Assembly (NCBI GenBank): GCA_004352715.1
Contig: SCFE01000001.1
Location: 6,624,409-6,688,408, forward strand
Direction of reading: 5' to 3'
Source: Hofstenia miamia
Taxonomy: Eukaryota; Xenacoelomorpha; Acoela
DNA length: 64,000 nucleotides
A program made the translations under genes and the position numbers. The notes below the pieces were generated by a model, which did no database searches, was not told where the DNA came from, and saw only the letters and a list, made by a program, of their open reading frames with translations. How positions within the stretch are numbered: position 1 is the first letter of the stretch; each line of letters begins with the position of its first letter. Below, piece after piece: positions 1 through 13,575 of the stretch.

Positions 1-524
1 AGTCTTTAAATAGAAAATCCTGCAATTTAGCTTCTCATATTGAAAAGTGGGGATTTACTCGTGACGTATCTGCACTGAGATTATCATTTATGCAAAACTA
101 AGAAAACGAGGAATTTTTAGGAAAAGATAACGTCTTGGTACAAATACTCAATAGCATTATGGACATATTATACCTTTCAATAAATTTATTTCCTTCATTA
201 GGTGAGAAAAATTAAAAGTCATATTAAACTTTATAACGAACTAGGTCATTTGATATAAAAAAGATGTGAATTTCGTGCTAGGTAAAATGCATAGTATTTA
301 ATGGGATTCCTCCCTGAACACACATTAATATCACATTCTTAGATTTCACTATGATACCTGGAAATGATATCTACCAAAATGCGACATCTTTATATGAATT
401 TAATAAGCACGTCCATATTCTTAACTTAAAATTTGTAATAAAATACTTTGAATTAAGAAAACATTGAAAATTTAAAATTACATTCAGCAGTGGTGAATAA
501 CTGGGTGTATTATAGAGTGTGTCT
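1..524. other. AT-rich non-coding sequence
   Basis: No open frame of useful length and no recognisable motif. It ends at the inverted repeat that starts near 525. Confidence 0.5.
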
Positions 525-586
525 CCAAAACTTTTTACTCATTGAGCTTTATATCAAATAATTTTATAAGGACAAATACATTTCAA

Positions 587-618
<32 letters not shown>

Positions 619-742
619 GGGCTTTGAATACAAAATTTTAAAATATCTACAAGGCGCTAGATACTACTTTTAAAAAAAATCTTTAACTCATACATAAGAA
701 ATTAGACTTTTATTCCAAAAGCTCAATGTAAAAAGTCTTGGA
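525..742. mobile_element. Candidate short inverted-repeat element (MITE-like) with internal (TA)n
   Basis: The left arm at about 525-548 (TCCAAAACTTTTTAC, then TCATTGAGC) pairs with the reverse complement of about 720-742 (TCCAAGACTTTTTAC, then ATTGAGC), giving an imperfect inverted repeat of about 23 bp around 170 bp that include a (TA)n run. The arm resembles ends of Tc1/mariner-type MITEs, but no target duplication was resolved. It could be a chance AT-rich palindrome, although mixed-base identity over 23 bp makes that less likely. Confidence 0.4.
588..617. repeat. (TA)n microsatellite
   Basis: About 14 perfect TA units between the arms of the inverted repeat at 525-742. Confidence 0.9.
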
Positions 743-1921
743 TAAAATGAATTATTCTGGCTTTCCATCCAAAAAGGCGCTGGATACTATGAAAAATCGG
801 AACGTGCAGGCGGTGGATACAAATCCCATTGTATCTAGAGACGGCATATATATATATACCTACAACAATAATATTGATTGGCTAATAGTCTCTCAAAACA
901 GAAAAAAAGTACTTAAACTTATGAAATTCTGAAATTAAAGCAGTCATTGTTACTCTAAGGAATTCAGTGGAATATTAAAATACTAGACTATGATGACATA
1001 TATTTTCAACCAATCAGAAATATGATTTTATTAAACCCCGAAAGCAATATAATATAGTGTAATATAATGTATCACAGTATGTGTTAATTATGAACTTAAA
1101 CACATAACTGATGTTTAAGGTAATCCAAAATTGAATATGAAAACTTTACACCACTCAATATTTTATTGATTGTTTCTCGTTGATAAATATTTGAAAAATA
1201 TCGATATTCAAAAGGGGAGCTGACATTTTGCCGCTGATTCTTGATCATTCTGTAAGACAGTACGCGATAATGATGTATTGCAAATTTGGAAATATTGACA
1301 AATTATGGACTTTGAATAAATTCCAATGGTTATTGAAGCTGTTAGACAAAATATAACATTTTAAAATGCAATTGGCCAAGTAAGTTATATATTCCTTGAC
1401 TTTAATCAAATTTCCTTATTCTAGCTAACTTGACGGCGCATTGGCGCCAATGCTACTCAGATTTGCATTTAGATGATGATTAGCTATATGCCATTTATAA
1501 GTTCAACATACTCACAGAACTTCGGCTTGTAATATATTAGACTTATTTAGTAAATAAAGGAAAGGTTACTAAGTGTCATCTGAGTGAAAACTACTGCATT
1601 ACTGCCACACACTTTTTTAGAAGTAGTCACCCATGCTTATAAAACATTGGCCTGTGGCATTTGCTACCATAGCGGTAATTATTCCGCTTTGCATGTTAGC
1701 AAAAATCAATTAACCGAAATATTCAACATCCGTTGTTTGACAATAGCTAATTATATTAGAAAATTCAAAACAAAAACATTTCTCAAATTTTCAAAATGGA
1801 TATATGTAGAGAAATATACATTTAGATTGTAATTTTCTTACAATACCACCCTATAGTATTGATTTTATGATAAGGACTACAATAAGAGTTGTAAGGAAAG
1901 TAAAGTCCAGTGTTATATATA

Positions 1922-1960
<39 letters not shown>

Positions 1961-3049
1961 GTGTATGTATATATACATATATTAGAGAGTGGCAACAATA
2001 GACTAGCATGGACCAAAATCAAACCCGATTAGAATATTTATTACCTGACCTCGAATTGAATCGAAAATTAACTACCCGACCTGATTGTAAATTTTGACTC
2101 GATATTCAAAGTTTTCGATCTTTTCCAATCAAATGGCTAACATCAGTCATTCGCTGTTGAGGTAAAGATAGCTTTATATATATTAGGTTGCTCATATTTT
2201 GGGGATGTTTGACAAGTAGTGTTTGAACATCTTGATGTGGTACAATTTTGCCGCTTGGATATTAGATCCCCCTCAAAATGGTCGAAGTTTTTCTCTTAAA
2301 ATTGCAGGATTTTGGGAAATCCAATATAGATTGATTATAATTTTTGCATTATTTCCAGCAATTAGAGATTAAATCTACAAAACATTGATAAATTGTCTTA
2401 GGAATTTTCAGGAACTAATTACGCCACTAAGGCAAAATCAAGCCTGACAAGCTAATTTTTGAAAAGATTAATTGAATTTGAATGCCTATAAGCAAACATT
2501 TACCATTTACTTACTGGCACTTCGCACTTCCTTTAATGATGTTTGATGCTATAATGTAATTTGAAATTTACTTTTACTCTACATCTGCAAATACGTAGAG
2601 TATTATAGTTACATACTGAGTAGAAATGTTCGAATCCTTAATTATTTCTGTATATTTGTCATCAACCTATGAAAAATAAAATTGCAAAGCTATATTCGGA
2701 AAAGCATATAAAATTAAGCATTCTTGTAAAAGAGGTCTTTAAGGGATTTCCCAAATGTCATGATGACGTCATCTAAGATGTAATGATTTCCTTAAAACTC
2801 CTAAGATGTTGTATAAATAATAGTTTGTCTATTTTAGCCTTCAGGTTCAAAGCAACGCGAAAATATAATAAAATACATATTTGGTCACAGAGGATTATCC
2901 AAATTTTGGCAATTTTTAGTACAAAATTTCATCGCGTTGGAGGAGTCTAAAATGCCACCTATTGAAATTCATTTTTGCGCAATGTTTTTTGAGGGAAACT
3001 GCACTCTATCAGATTGTTCAAACGAAACTTTTAAACATGACCAAAATGT
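743..3049. other. Non-coding sequence, no gene seen
   Basis: Short open frames at 738-932 and 1584-1832 show no domain signature and no codon-like composition. A (TA)n tract lies at 1925-1956. The motif AGGCG(C/G)T(A/G)GATAC recurs at about 653, 775 and 809, a weak direct repeat of unknown meaning. Around 2020-2110 there are CCCGA/GACC motifs faintly like repeat B elsewhere in the window. Confidence 0.5.
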
Positions 3050-3070
3050 ATGTATATATATGTATATATG

Positions 3071-3125
<55 letters not shown>
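3050..3125. repeat. Compound (TA)n / TATATG microsatellite
   Basis: Alternating TA units broken by TG steps. It supplies the alternating Tyr/Ile stretch of an apparent open frame at 2937-3272 that is not otherwise gene-like. Confidence 0.85.
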
Positions 3126-3792
3126 TCTAGACTATACAAGATACATAAAAGAATACACGAAATTCACTTTGAAAGCAAACAAACGTACATCCACGAACTT
3201 TATTTGATGCATACACTATACCACGAAAAATTTCACATAAACTACAAGGAAGATGATATTCATAAAACCTAAATTCTATTTCTATTGGTGATCACATTGA
3301 CTATTGCTTTGGTATTTTGAACGTTAGCGCTAGAGATTTTTGTGCACATACAGGTAATGCCAATGGTCTAGGAGTACTTCAAAAAGTATCCATTTTGTCT
3401 GTGGTACGATGCTTTATAGGCAATGAAGCAATGTTCACATGATTTTCTTGTTTAACATTGAAAGTCTTGGTCATTACTGCATTGCAATGAGTGCTGTACG
3501 TCCCAATATATTTTACCGGATTAACAGGACCGGATATCTTTTTAACCGGATCTTTAAAAATCAGGATCATACTAAAATGTAAAAAGAAAATATATTCTAT
3601 TTCTATCTTTCAAAATGAAATATATATATATATACAGGCTTGTCAATATCAAATTTGCCAAATTTAAAGAATTTTATCGCAAATTTCTGGTATGTTAATA
3701 GGCTGTTCTGCTTATATCCACCCTGAGTTTGAAGTTTGCTATTCAATATACTCATAGTGGGGAGTATGGTCGAATCGATAACATGTATTCGA

Positions 3793-3794
<2 letters not shown>

Positions 3795-3825
<31 letters not shown>

Positions 3826-3826
3826 N
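3795..3826. repeat. (TA)n ending at a single N
   Basis: Perfect TA units run directly into one N at 3826, so the array length is probably not resolved in this assembly. Confidence 0.85.
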
Positions 3827-4425
3827 GTCACTTGCCAACCGTTTCGCATCCAGTTAATATTTAGTTATCTATGTTTGGAGTATAATCTAACAACAATAAT
3901 GCGAATTCAAACACCATTTTTTCTTAAATTTGATATTTTTCTCAAATAGCTACTCCAAAATATGAACAGCAAAATGTAGATTAGGTCTAGAATTAGAATA
4001 ATTAAGATTCTTGAACCTTTTGCCGCATTTTCTAGTTTTGTAACGCTACAATCACTACATATAGATGCCGATTTAAAGCTTAATGAAATTACGCGTTACA
4101 TTAATAACTTGCTCTAAATTGCTACTTTATCTGGCGACGCTCTTGTTCTTTGAAATAGCATAAGGCAAACTAATGTAGATCATCGTCAACATTTTAATTA
4201 TATAACAAAGTAAATTTTCCTATGTAAACAAAAAGGAACCAGATCTGGCACCACAGTCTGAAAAGGTAAATTTGTGTAAAGCTTTGCATTTGTATGGAAA
4301 ATTATTCGTTTGTACAAAAAGACCATTCGCTAAAACGATAACAGGATTTCAGACTTATTAAAATATAAAAAGTTGAAGTACAAAATACAAAAATCAAGAC
4401 CTTTCGTAAACCTAGTTGATTCATA

Positions 4426-4427
<2 letters not shown>
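3827..4427. other. Non-coding AT-rich sequence
   Basis: Nothing recognised on either strand. Confidence 0.5.
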
Positions 4428-4461
<34 letters not shown>

Positions 4462-4670
4462 NNNNNNNNNNNNNNNNNNNNNNNNNNNNNNNNNNNNNNN
4501 NNNNNNNNNNNNNNNNNNNNNNNNNNNNNNNNNNNNNNNNNNNNNNNNNNNNNNNNNNNNNNNNNNNNNNNNNNNNNNNNNNNNNNNNNNNNNNNNNNNN
4601 NNNNNNNNNNNNNNNNNNNNNNNNNNNNNNNNNNNNNNNNNNNNNNNNNNNNNNNNNNTATATATATATA
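4428..4670. repeat. (TA)n array with an internal assembly gap
   Basis: TA units on both sides of a 197-N run (4462-4658). Apparent open frames across it are artefacts of N and TA translation. Confidence 0.85.
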
Positions 4671-5615
4671 AAACGAATAAATGTATATCAAATAACTACT
4701 ATGTTTGACATTCTAAAATTCAATATGTAGAGAATTATTCAAGCATTTTACATTTGAAAATGTCGAAATTCTGAATTTTTTGTTGCATCATCGTTCAGAT
4801 GATGTTAAGAATAAGGGAATACTTTCAGGGGAAAAAAATCTAAGATGCCTTTAAAAATGTCGATGTTTATGGAGTGAACACAGTATCGCTTTATAAAAAT
4901 TGCATAAAATAATAATATTTTTTAAGTTTTTTTAGAAACATTAGTTAGCGACAATTTAGAATAACTGTTAACTACATGTTTTTAGTGACAATACAACTGC
5001 TTTACATTACAACATTTGAAGATTCAAAGTATTTCATATGCAATTTTTAAATTCATTTTAATAAAAATTTGATTAAATCATAACACATATCACTCAAATT
5101 TTGAACATTATTTTTACAATTTTCCACAAAAATTACAAAAAGCAAAAATTAATTCTTTTTCAAATTAAAATTATACTTTTATTTACAACTGCAGTTATTC
5201 AATATATAGGTATGAGAGATGAGAGCCTCCTTCACATGACAGCTCATGTGCCCACGTGTGGTTTAAAAAAGAGCACAAAACCGCATAACTCGTAGATGTT
5301 TAGGGTATGACTCCTGCTAAATTATGATTCATTTTAAAGTAGGCCATTTTGAAGACCAATAAAATTTGAAAGGAATGAAGCCCAAGCGTTGTTTGATTAA
5401 ACTAAATGGATTTTGCCTCTTAAATTCTAAAAAAGTGATTTTTCAAAGCACTTACGCACAAACAACTTGCTTAGCATATGCGAAGGAGCTCTGAATAATA
5501 TAAGAGGTGACACGGAAATATTTTAGCAAAAATGTGTAGGTGGGAAATGTTTTTTGCATTTTATTAACATACAAAGACACGTGCATAGATTACTCTATAA
5601 AATTGTGGATTAAAT
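4671..5615. other. Non-coding AT-rich sequence
   Basis: The 64-codon frame at 5101-5295 has no recognisable feature. Nothing else seen. Confidence 0.45.
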
Positions 5616-5887
5616 ATGCCTAATGCGTGTTGTGCACCAGAATGCAAATGTGGCTATTACAAATATGACTGTAAGTTTTATCAACTTCCAACAGATAATT
5701 CGGAACAACAGAGATGGTTGGATGCTATTCCTCGCGTATTTTCTACCTACCCAAACATTTGGTAATTTGCAAGTGTCACTGGTTTCTACCAATGAAAACT
5801 ACAATGAAAAAAGGACGTGTTCGACCAGCGGAGGTACCCAATAAATTTCCTACTTCATGCTTTAAAAATCAAAGCACATCTAGGTGA
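5616..5887 (+). pseudogene. THAP-type zinc-finger coding fragment with a one-base frameshift
   Basis: Read from ATG at 5616, the first 49 codons give a THAP amino end: MPNACCAPECKCGYY, then FYQLPTD and a WLDAIPR segment. That frame stops at TAA 5763. The frame entered at 5762 continues it exactly where expected with VICKCHW (the Cys-x2-His of the C2CH finger), then a basic stretch and AEVPNKFP, matching the AVPTIF-type box that ends THAP domains. The two frames differ by one missing base near 5760. The second frame runs to TGA 5885, and AG|GTGAAA at 5883/5884 could be a splice donor, so this may be a first exon. THAP domains are DNA-binding zinc fingers found in host regulators and in P-element-like transposases; which applies here is unknown. 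The frameshift means a decayed copy or a sequencing error. The domain call is firm; gene identity is not. Confidence 0.72.
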
Positions 5888-6169
5888 AATTTTGTATACA
5901 TGTATATTTATTTATTTGTATCAAAAGTAAAATAAATTACTTTAACTTCATTTAAAAAATGTTTCTCTAAAATAAAATGCATTAAGTGAATAAAACGGGC
6001 TAAGTAGTTACGCCATTTACTAAGGCTGTTAAAAATTAAGAATAAGAGAAGCAATCGCAGGATAGTGCATGTAAGTCCTATTAGTTTTTTCTGTACGTAA
6101 TAGTAGATGACTTATGTATTGTATTAAATTCATTTTGACATACAAATTCTCATAATTTCAAACTCTCTT

Positions 6170-6201
<32 letters not shown>

Positions 6202-9200
6202 AATTAAATATCCATACTTAATTTTTAAACTAAGAGTCTTAGTCCTATAGAATAATACAATTCGATCAATAGGTTCTCTAGAAACAAGAAAATGGCTATT
6301 ATCGACAATTTATGTTTATGAGGAATTCTATATTGCGCGTTTTCAAAACCTATAATATAATTGTTGTTATACAAGAAAAAATTATCGTAATTTTTTATAG
6401 TTTAGTTTGAAAGTTTTGTAGCGACCATCTGGACTATTACATTTGATATATTCTAGTCATATTCAGCCCATTAGTCAAAAGTCTAGATGATACACTGAAA
6501 TTTTAGTCCACATTTAAACATATTCAGACTACTTTGCATAGAATTAAGAAATATATTTGCTGTCTTTTTGCTTATTAGTCAATAAATCTAAATTTATTAT
6601 TTATGATATTGACGTTCTCAAACATGAAAATAAAATGAATTACTCTTTTGGGAGTAAATGATCACATTAAGCTTTAAATGCGCAAATTAAAACATCTTGC
6701 CTTAAACAAATACCACTGTATTTGACGCCGTCCTTGTCTTAACCTTATCTTAATTTATTTTAAGATTTCGTCTGCCAAACCCACAGTTTAGTCAAACTTA
6801 TATTAGTCTGATTGTTAATGGATAATATTTTAAAAACAAAAAGGAATGCAAAATGGTTTATTGAATAAAAATAATAAGTGTCCTAAAAGTGGTTATATTA
6901 ACTGATATTTTTTGTGGAAGATTTTACCTTAGCTAACTGCGGTAATTACAATAATTGGCTGAAACTTAGAAGAGCTCTAATTCATTAGCCAAGAAACAAG
7001 GTGACCTACAAAATAGGCTAATAGGCCATGCACAGCGAGCAAGATTACTGAAGCCTGAAATTTGAAGTTTGCTTGTAGCAGAGTTCGAGAATACGTACTT
7101 TATGAATTTAATGCGGGTTAAAAAATTCGCGAATTTTAACGAATTTCAAAAAAGTCAAAAATAAAATTCGTCAAAAATTCATTCAGTTTTTTTATTAAGT
7201 GTAAAAATCTTATACAAATTCTAATATGAATGTATGAATAATGTCAGAAATTGGTATTCATTATAAAATTTATAGAAAATTGCGGTAGTTCACAACTTCA
7301 AAGGCGAAGTTCAATAACTTTGCTGTCATTAATTTTTTAATTATGACACTGTTCTTCCATAATGCCATTAAAATGGTTTTCTAGGTGCATTAAAAATACA
7401 TTTTGAAAAATTTAAAGGGCAAAATTATAAAATGCTATTTTTAACGAAAAGATACAAGCTATTGGCCTTGCCTCTGCAATAATAACAATGGAAATAGGGA
7501 AATCGCCCCATTATCAGCAATTTTGTTAGTAAGATCTGTTTTCTATGAGCAAATAAAAAATATTGTTGTGCTACCAACAAATAATTTTGAAATTTGGTAC
7601 ATTTCTGCTTGTCTAAAACTTTTTTTATCCCCATTAGTAATACTTCCAGCGGATTTGGTGATAGTAGGTTTCGAATACTATTCTCATTAAATATTCAGCC
7701 CCTATGGAAACACGTGGTCAAAAGACAGACTTTCTATTCATATGATTTATATTATTTTTGCAAAATTTAATTGTATTGTCTATGTTTGTTTGTACAGACA
7801 TAGAGATATTGAGTAGTTCTAAAGAAATATTTGCCCCAATTCCATGCTGGTCCCAATTCCACTGAAATAATTAATGCTAGATTCCAGTATCATGGGTGAC
7901 CGTGCGGATAAATATCCTCATTTCATGCCGATGGAGATAGAATTGGGATAGTTGCGGAGACAAATTTTAAAACTCAAATAAAATAGATTACTAATTTAAA
8001 AGAAGAAACTACTAGCAACACATCTAAATACATATCATCGCAATTTATTGAATGAATAATTTTATTCATCTTCCCTTGAATTCCATTAGGGATATAGTAC
8101 TTTACTGCAAAAACGACGTGAGAGCATGGTTCTTAGTTGGAACAACCATTGGACATTTGGTAGGGTGGGAATGAGGACCATAAAGTGTTTACGACCAGGA
8201 TGTCCATAGGATATAAATGAGTAAATCACTTGATATCTGATGGTACAGTTCAACTCAAGGTTTTTAAGTAATCGGAATGTTGAGAACTCGAACTCAAATA
8301 AGTTCACAAACTCGATCAGAAAAACCATCAATGCTCGAATTCGTACTCGATCGAAAATCCACTCGAAAATGCCGTAAAATTGATTAACGAAAAAGTATGT
8401 CCTATCCTATAATAAAGTGTAAATGCCCTGAGCAGCACTAGAAATGTAGCATTGTATAGAAAAATCGGAATTTCATCTAAAAAGTTAGGCCCCTACTGTA
8501 TTCCGAGATATTTAGTAATTGTTGATTGAGTTTTGTTTCTCTCCATAGCTTTGATAAATATTTCTTCAACTTTTAAAAGCTTTCTAACGCCCTCGTCATT
8601 CTGAGGAATATATGCTTCAGCTATTGTACACAATACTGGATTTCAATTGGGTCTATTTTAGTAATTGAGAAAACCAAAATCTATTGGATTCTTACGCAAT
8701 AGGGGATTACGCAGAATAGGATTATATTTTAGACTTTAGTGTTTTTACGCAATAATACTGAAGTTAAACTGGACAGCAGAAATCAGTCGTTCACACTTCG
8801 CCTCTGTGTTTGAAAGCTTTGATTAATTAAAGCTTTATAGGCATTGAAAGAATTTTAATGATTTTTAAAAATTGGGATTTTCATAAAAAATAGTTAATAT
8901 ACTCAGGTACTTCAGACAATATTCACCATTGTATGTTAGCTGTTCACTAATAATCTAATGAATATCTCAGGAATTCAAAATTTCCTTCTAAATATGAGAA
9001 AATTGTTTTAAAATCTATTACATATAAGGAAGTTAATTTAAAACTTGAATGCTTTAAAGAATCAATTTCAGCGTTTTACTATTACTTCAGCATAGACAGG
9101 AAATCCAGAAAAACGCATTCATTGTATAAACAAATTGAAATCAGGAAATCTATGCGATTGTAAGGATGCATTTCATGAAAATTATAAGATGCTTGTAAAT

Positions 9201-9954
9201 TGCTTATGTAATTTACACAAAAACCAATGAGGAAGAGCAATTGAATAAATGGAAAAAATCATAATAACTTATGACTAGGAGAGCGCTGATCTCAAACAAA
9301 TAGCTTCCAATAAATTCCTACTCCTGTCTTCATCTATAATTCTGATATTTAAACAGTCAGTTTTCAAATATAATTCGTAAGCATGCTTTGGATTTGGAGA
9401 GAAATCAACGGAATTGTGTCAAGTAGAGAATATGTTGAACTGCAAAAATTGATTTGTCTCTGATTCTCGGTTTTATTCACATTTAGTATTTAGATTTGTC
9501 AATTGTCTCAATTGTTCTATCGGAACTGTGCTTTTATCTTAGATCTATGAGCAACAGGTTTTTAAATTTTTTCATTTTGTACTATGCTTAAGATGCTTAG
9601 AGATTCCCAACTTTCAAAGCAGCTAAATTGGGGATCACCTCGGTCACCGCATCAATTTGTGACTCAACTAAGTTATAAGTAACAGTACAAAATAGTTTTA
9701 GATCCAGAATTTGAAAATTCTATATTGCTATTTTCAAAAATTTTCCTCAGAAGTTGCTGATATACCAGTATAAAAATCCCCCTCCTCCTTTGATGAGGTA
9801 ACTAAAAACCAGAGCTTGATATTTGGTGGTAAAAAATTGTCCAAAAAGGTAGTAAATAGTGCTAACAATAAGTGCTGAAAAATTGCTAAAAATGATAGTA
9901 ACATAGTTTTTCTACAAAAAACGGAAATCTATAAAGTTTGACCGCAAAACAAAA
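5888..9954. other. Non-coding AT-rich sequence
   Basis: A CT tract runs into (TA)n at 6162-6200. Scattered frames (7425-7634 minus, 8086-8331 minus) have no recognisable domain. Around 8230-8360 there are repeated CTCGA/TCGAAC words, possibly a degraded short element. No gene can be supported. Confidence 0.45.
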
Positions 9955-10290
9955 TCATAGCTTGCCGATTTTGCCGCTCCCCTGTTTGGAACTCAGTTGA
10001 TGTTTTAAAGCACGCTGCCACCTCATTTGGAGTCTAATTGTAGTTCGTGAGCCAGATAAGTAATCGGTGTGCCATGAGATAGTTACTTCCTTTGCCGTTC
10101 TTAGTTTTGCTCTTCCCTCGTTTCTCCGAAGCACGTTAGTCAGTTTCGCATTACCAGGTGCATGTTGGAGGATATTAGCAACAAAATTTCTAAGGATCTT
10201 CAAAGTCCTAGATTTCTCTGTAATTGCACCAACGCCTTGATAAGAGCTATAATAAACAGCCACACTTCCTGAGTCCCCGAAAAGCAACAT
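9955..10290 (-). other. Unrecognised open frame in a GC-richer patch
   Basis: A 111-codon minus-strand frame with a basic carboxyl half. The patch is visibly less AT-rich than its surroundings, and words such as GTGCTAA and TTGCTAAAA recur on both sides (about 9859-9895 and 10371-10450), which would suit a repeat-bounded insertion. No family recognised. It could be a transposon-derived remnant or a chance frame. Confidence 0.2.
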
Positions 10291-11459
10291 TTCAGGAAAA
10301 ATTATATATTATTCGTATTATAAATTGGCTGCTGTAATCGATGAGTCCCAACGACAAATGTCACAAAATATGTGCTAAACCGCAAATTCTGTGAGATAGG
10401 GGCTAAAAATTTGCTAAAATATTTAAACTATTGTCCGTGCAGTGCTAATAACACAATTTTTATAATAGGTGCTTACAAGTTTTTGATTCTCAGAAGGCAG
10501 ATAGTCTAAGTCAAAGCATATACCAGATAAATCCTTGCTCTGGAAGTGATCTAAGGAGCACTCAGTCCGCTTGAACCTTAACTGCAAATATTCTAATTAA
10601 ATTACTAATCAATCACATAAAGATACCAGCATCTTAACTGATTTCTATTAAATATATTTACGCTTGCAACAAAATTCCTCATTGAAAATCAGTCAAAGGA
10701 CTGTGTCACTTTTCAACTTTATACCTGAAAGTGTAAGAGACATAATTTAACATAAAATAGACCTTTTTAATGCTATATATTTATTGGGTTCCTTCAAATA
10801 TTTTTGATATAAGGTTTTCACTAAGAAATCTGAATTCATACTATTCAAATAAATGCGCAATAATGAACGATTTTAACAAAATGCTTAACCAGAATAGTTG
10901 ATATAAGGTGTTAAAAATGTTACAGTATTATTCCACTTTGCGGAATTCGACTTCCGTCTACCTCCTTTGAAAACCTTTATTTACTGCTGTATTCGATCAT
11001 AGTCTCAGAGAGCATGTAAAAATGGTTTCAGTCACATTTACCAATGATTAATTCGACAAATATTGTCTTCAATTTCTTACATATGAAAATGGCTAGGTTA
11101 ACACTATTCTCACTAGGAATTTTCAACATCTGTGATGACTACAACAAAAAATTAAAAATTTTAAACGTTTGTAACTCACGAATTAATGAAGATATTGAAA
11201 ATCTGAAAACACCAAAGTATAGACAATGGTCTCTTCTTTCTTTTTAAACTACAGCGCACGGCACTCCTGAAAAACAAAATTGTGTACATTTTGTGGAATT
11301 TCAGTCCGATTCAGTTCCTTCTATAAAAGTTTTTACTTTCAAACAAATATTCTGCATGTCTTCAGAACTCAATAATTTCAAAGTTGCAAATTCTAGCTAC
11401 TACAATTAGAAATTTTCCGCAAAACAATATATACATATCCTTTACACTCTAAATTTTAG
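10291..11459. other. Non-coding sequence
   Basis: Around 11156-11230 the sequence TTTTAAACGTTTGTAACTC, followed by AATCTGAAAACACC, resembles one end of repeat A (compare 54205 onward). It may be a third, diverged partial copy. Nothing else seen. Confidence 0.35.
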
Positions 11460-11858
11460 GATCACAAGGACTGAATGAATTCTGGCTTAAATCAAAGGAC
11501 CTAATATTCCGCTCATTGACAATTCAATTATTTACTCTTCTTAAGTATATCTCTTCAACTTATGACTCCGACATTTTTTGCATTGTTTTATATCTTGATC
11601 TTAAAAACACTTTTGATTCTGTACAATATCATAACCCTATCCAAAAGCTGAGATGTGCTGGTAAAATTTAGTAACTCACATACCTGACAGCTTGCCAGTC
11701 ACTAGTAGCGTTCGTCAAGGATCAATTTGGGGCCCTCTATTCTTTGTTATGTTTATTTATGATATCTAAGTACATTTTTGTCAGCGAAAGTTACTTATAT
11801 GTTGATGACCTAAAGATTTGCGGTACTAATAGCAACATATTGTTCTGTGATCTAGCAG

Positions 11859-12416
11859 ATGTTGTTAACTGATACAAAAAATCGGATGTCTCTTAATAAA
11901 AAAAAGTTGGAATATTTGCAAACCTCTCGTCACCAAATTCATTCTAGTAATGCCTTTTTCTTTCCTGAAGTAACTGTTATTAAAGATCTCGGAATTTATT
12001 TTAATTACGACTTATCTTGGTCCTTTCATATCACTAGAGGTCTTTGTAGAGCAAAAAACACCTTTATGCAAATGAAAAGAAATATTCATTTTAACATTGA
12101 TTCAAAACATTCAATTTATACATTTATGGTGCTACCTATTCTTCTGTTTGGTTTAAAAATTTGGCACTACTCTGAAACAGAATTGGCATTCTTGGAGAAG
12201 CTTCAATGTAGGTGCACTTGCTGGATTATTTCTGGTAAAGGTATGTTATCGTATCACCAACGATGTATAAGACTAAATCTCTTACCAATTTTTCTAACTC
12301 TACAATTGCTGATCTATCTTTTTCCAATGGTTGCTTTGACAGGAAAATATGACACGAATGTGTGGGATTTTATCTCTTATAGATTCCTGTCAGACAGGGA
12401 CGGTCTTCTAACATGA
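11859..12416 (+). pseudogene. Reverse transcriptase thumb/C-terminal fragment
   Basis: The longest open part of the retrotransposon, 185 codons. The KDLGIYFNYDLSWSFHI stretch matches the conserved region after the palm in non-LTR RTs, where the usual pattern is KDLGV...L.W..HI. The catalytic palm lies upstream in other frames, so this piece cannot act alone. It belongs to the element at 11460-13790. Confidence 0.7.
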
Positions 12417-12545
12417 CTACGTTCGCTTTATCCCAATGTAAGCATAAACGAACCGAGAGGCTTGTTTTTCATAGAATCTGTATTTTGGAAAAACTGCATT
12501 GCATTATCGACTGATTTCTCTGTTTTTTCAAATCCGCCTCAATGT

Positions 12546-13575
12546 AGCCCACGTAGACAACCACTGGTAGGCCACCAGTAACAAGAATTGTAGGATTTTG
12601 CCACCTGTCCACCAGTAGATAACTGGTGGCTAATTGGTGAGTCACCAATGGATGATTATGGCAAAAGTAGGATATTGGCATCAGAGCAAAGTCTTTAATG
12701 TAAAAATAGCAAACTTATATATTGATAAATAGTTTAAACAAAGGGTTGAAGAAAATTTTAGCAAACATAGCAATCATATTGATTTTAATTTGGTAATGGA
12801 CAATAGAAAAAATTTCTTTATTACAAATAATAAAAACAAGCATAAAAAATGCTCTATTTAAATTTAATTATTAATTTCAGTAGAAATTACAATTTTTAAG
12901 CATTATTTTTTTCCAATAATTAAAAAAAACTTTTGCCCAACTTTAACTACTCATATAAACATTAATTTCAAGGTCCTGGAATAAATTATTCTGAAATTTC
13001 ATTCAGCACATGTATGTTGTAATTTTTGCAAACAGAAAATTGCAAAAAAGCTTTTCACAATGAATTTTATATATTTATGAGACCTAAGAAGCATAATAAT
13101 CAATAATGTTGTACTTGCAAGCATTAGCTCATATATTAATTATGATTAAGAGTAACTTAGATGCCAAAAAGTGGTCTACCATTGGGCCACTGGTGACGCC
13201 AGTGCCATTTATTTCGCACCAGTTGCATTTTAATAATTTTATATAACAAGACAATTTCATTGCTTTAATACATTATGTGAAATAAGTAAAGTATGCTTTT
13301 AGGACTGCACTAAAAATTGGAATATAAATAATAAATTTGAAAACAAAGTATTAATGTGCTCCTTTACTTAAACCAGGTGTCCAATAATGAAATATATTAT
13401 ATATCACTAAGAACAACATAATATAAAAAATTATTTTTGTAGTTGAACAATGTACTGCTGCCACAAATTTACCATCAGTGGTCCACTGGTGGCTATGAGT
13501 GGCTGCAATTCCCACTATTGCCACAACGTATTCACTAGTGGTCCACTGGTGGGTACTGGAGGCCGCTCATCCTAC
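12546..13575. mobile_element. Non-coding element with CCACTGGTGG-type subterminal palindromes
   Basis: Words of the form CCACTGGT, ACCAGTGG, CCACCAGT and ACTGGTGG cluster at 12561-12651, 13171-13216, 13472-13492 and 13533-13560, in both orientations and mostly near the two ends. The outermost bases are loosely inverted (ATGTAGCCCACGTAG on the left; ATGTAGGGAATTAGTAG as reverse complement on the right). The block interrupts one retrotransposon reading frame, which supports an insertion. Clustered subterminal motifs are known as transposase-binding sites in several DNA transposon superfamilies. No transposase is encoded and the superfamily is undetermined; the boundaries are uncertain by about 10-20 bp. 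Confidence 0.6.

Noticed and set aside
738-932. 64-codon frame possibly ending a transposase
   Set aside because: No catalytic or carboxyl-terminal signature; composition like the surroundings.
4302-4730. Open frames on both strands
   Set aside because: Created by (TA)n and 197 N.
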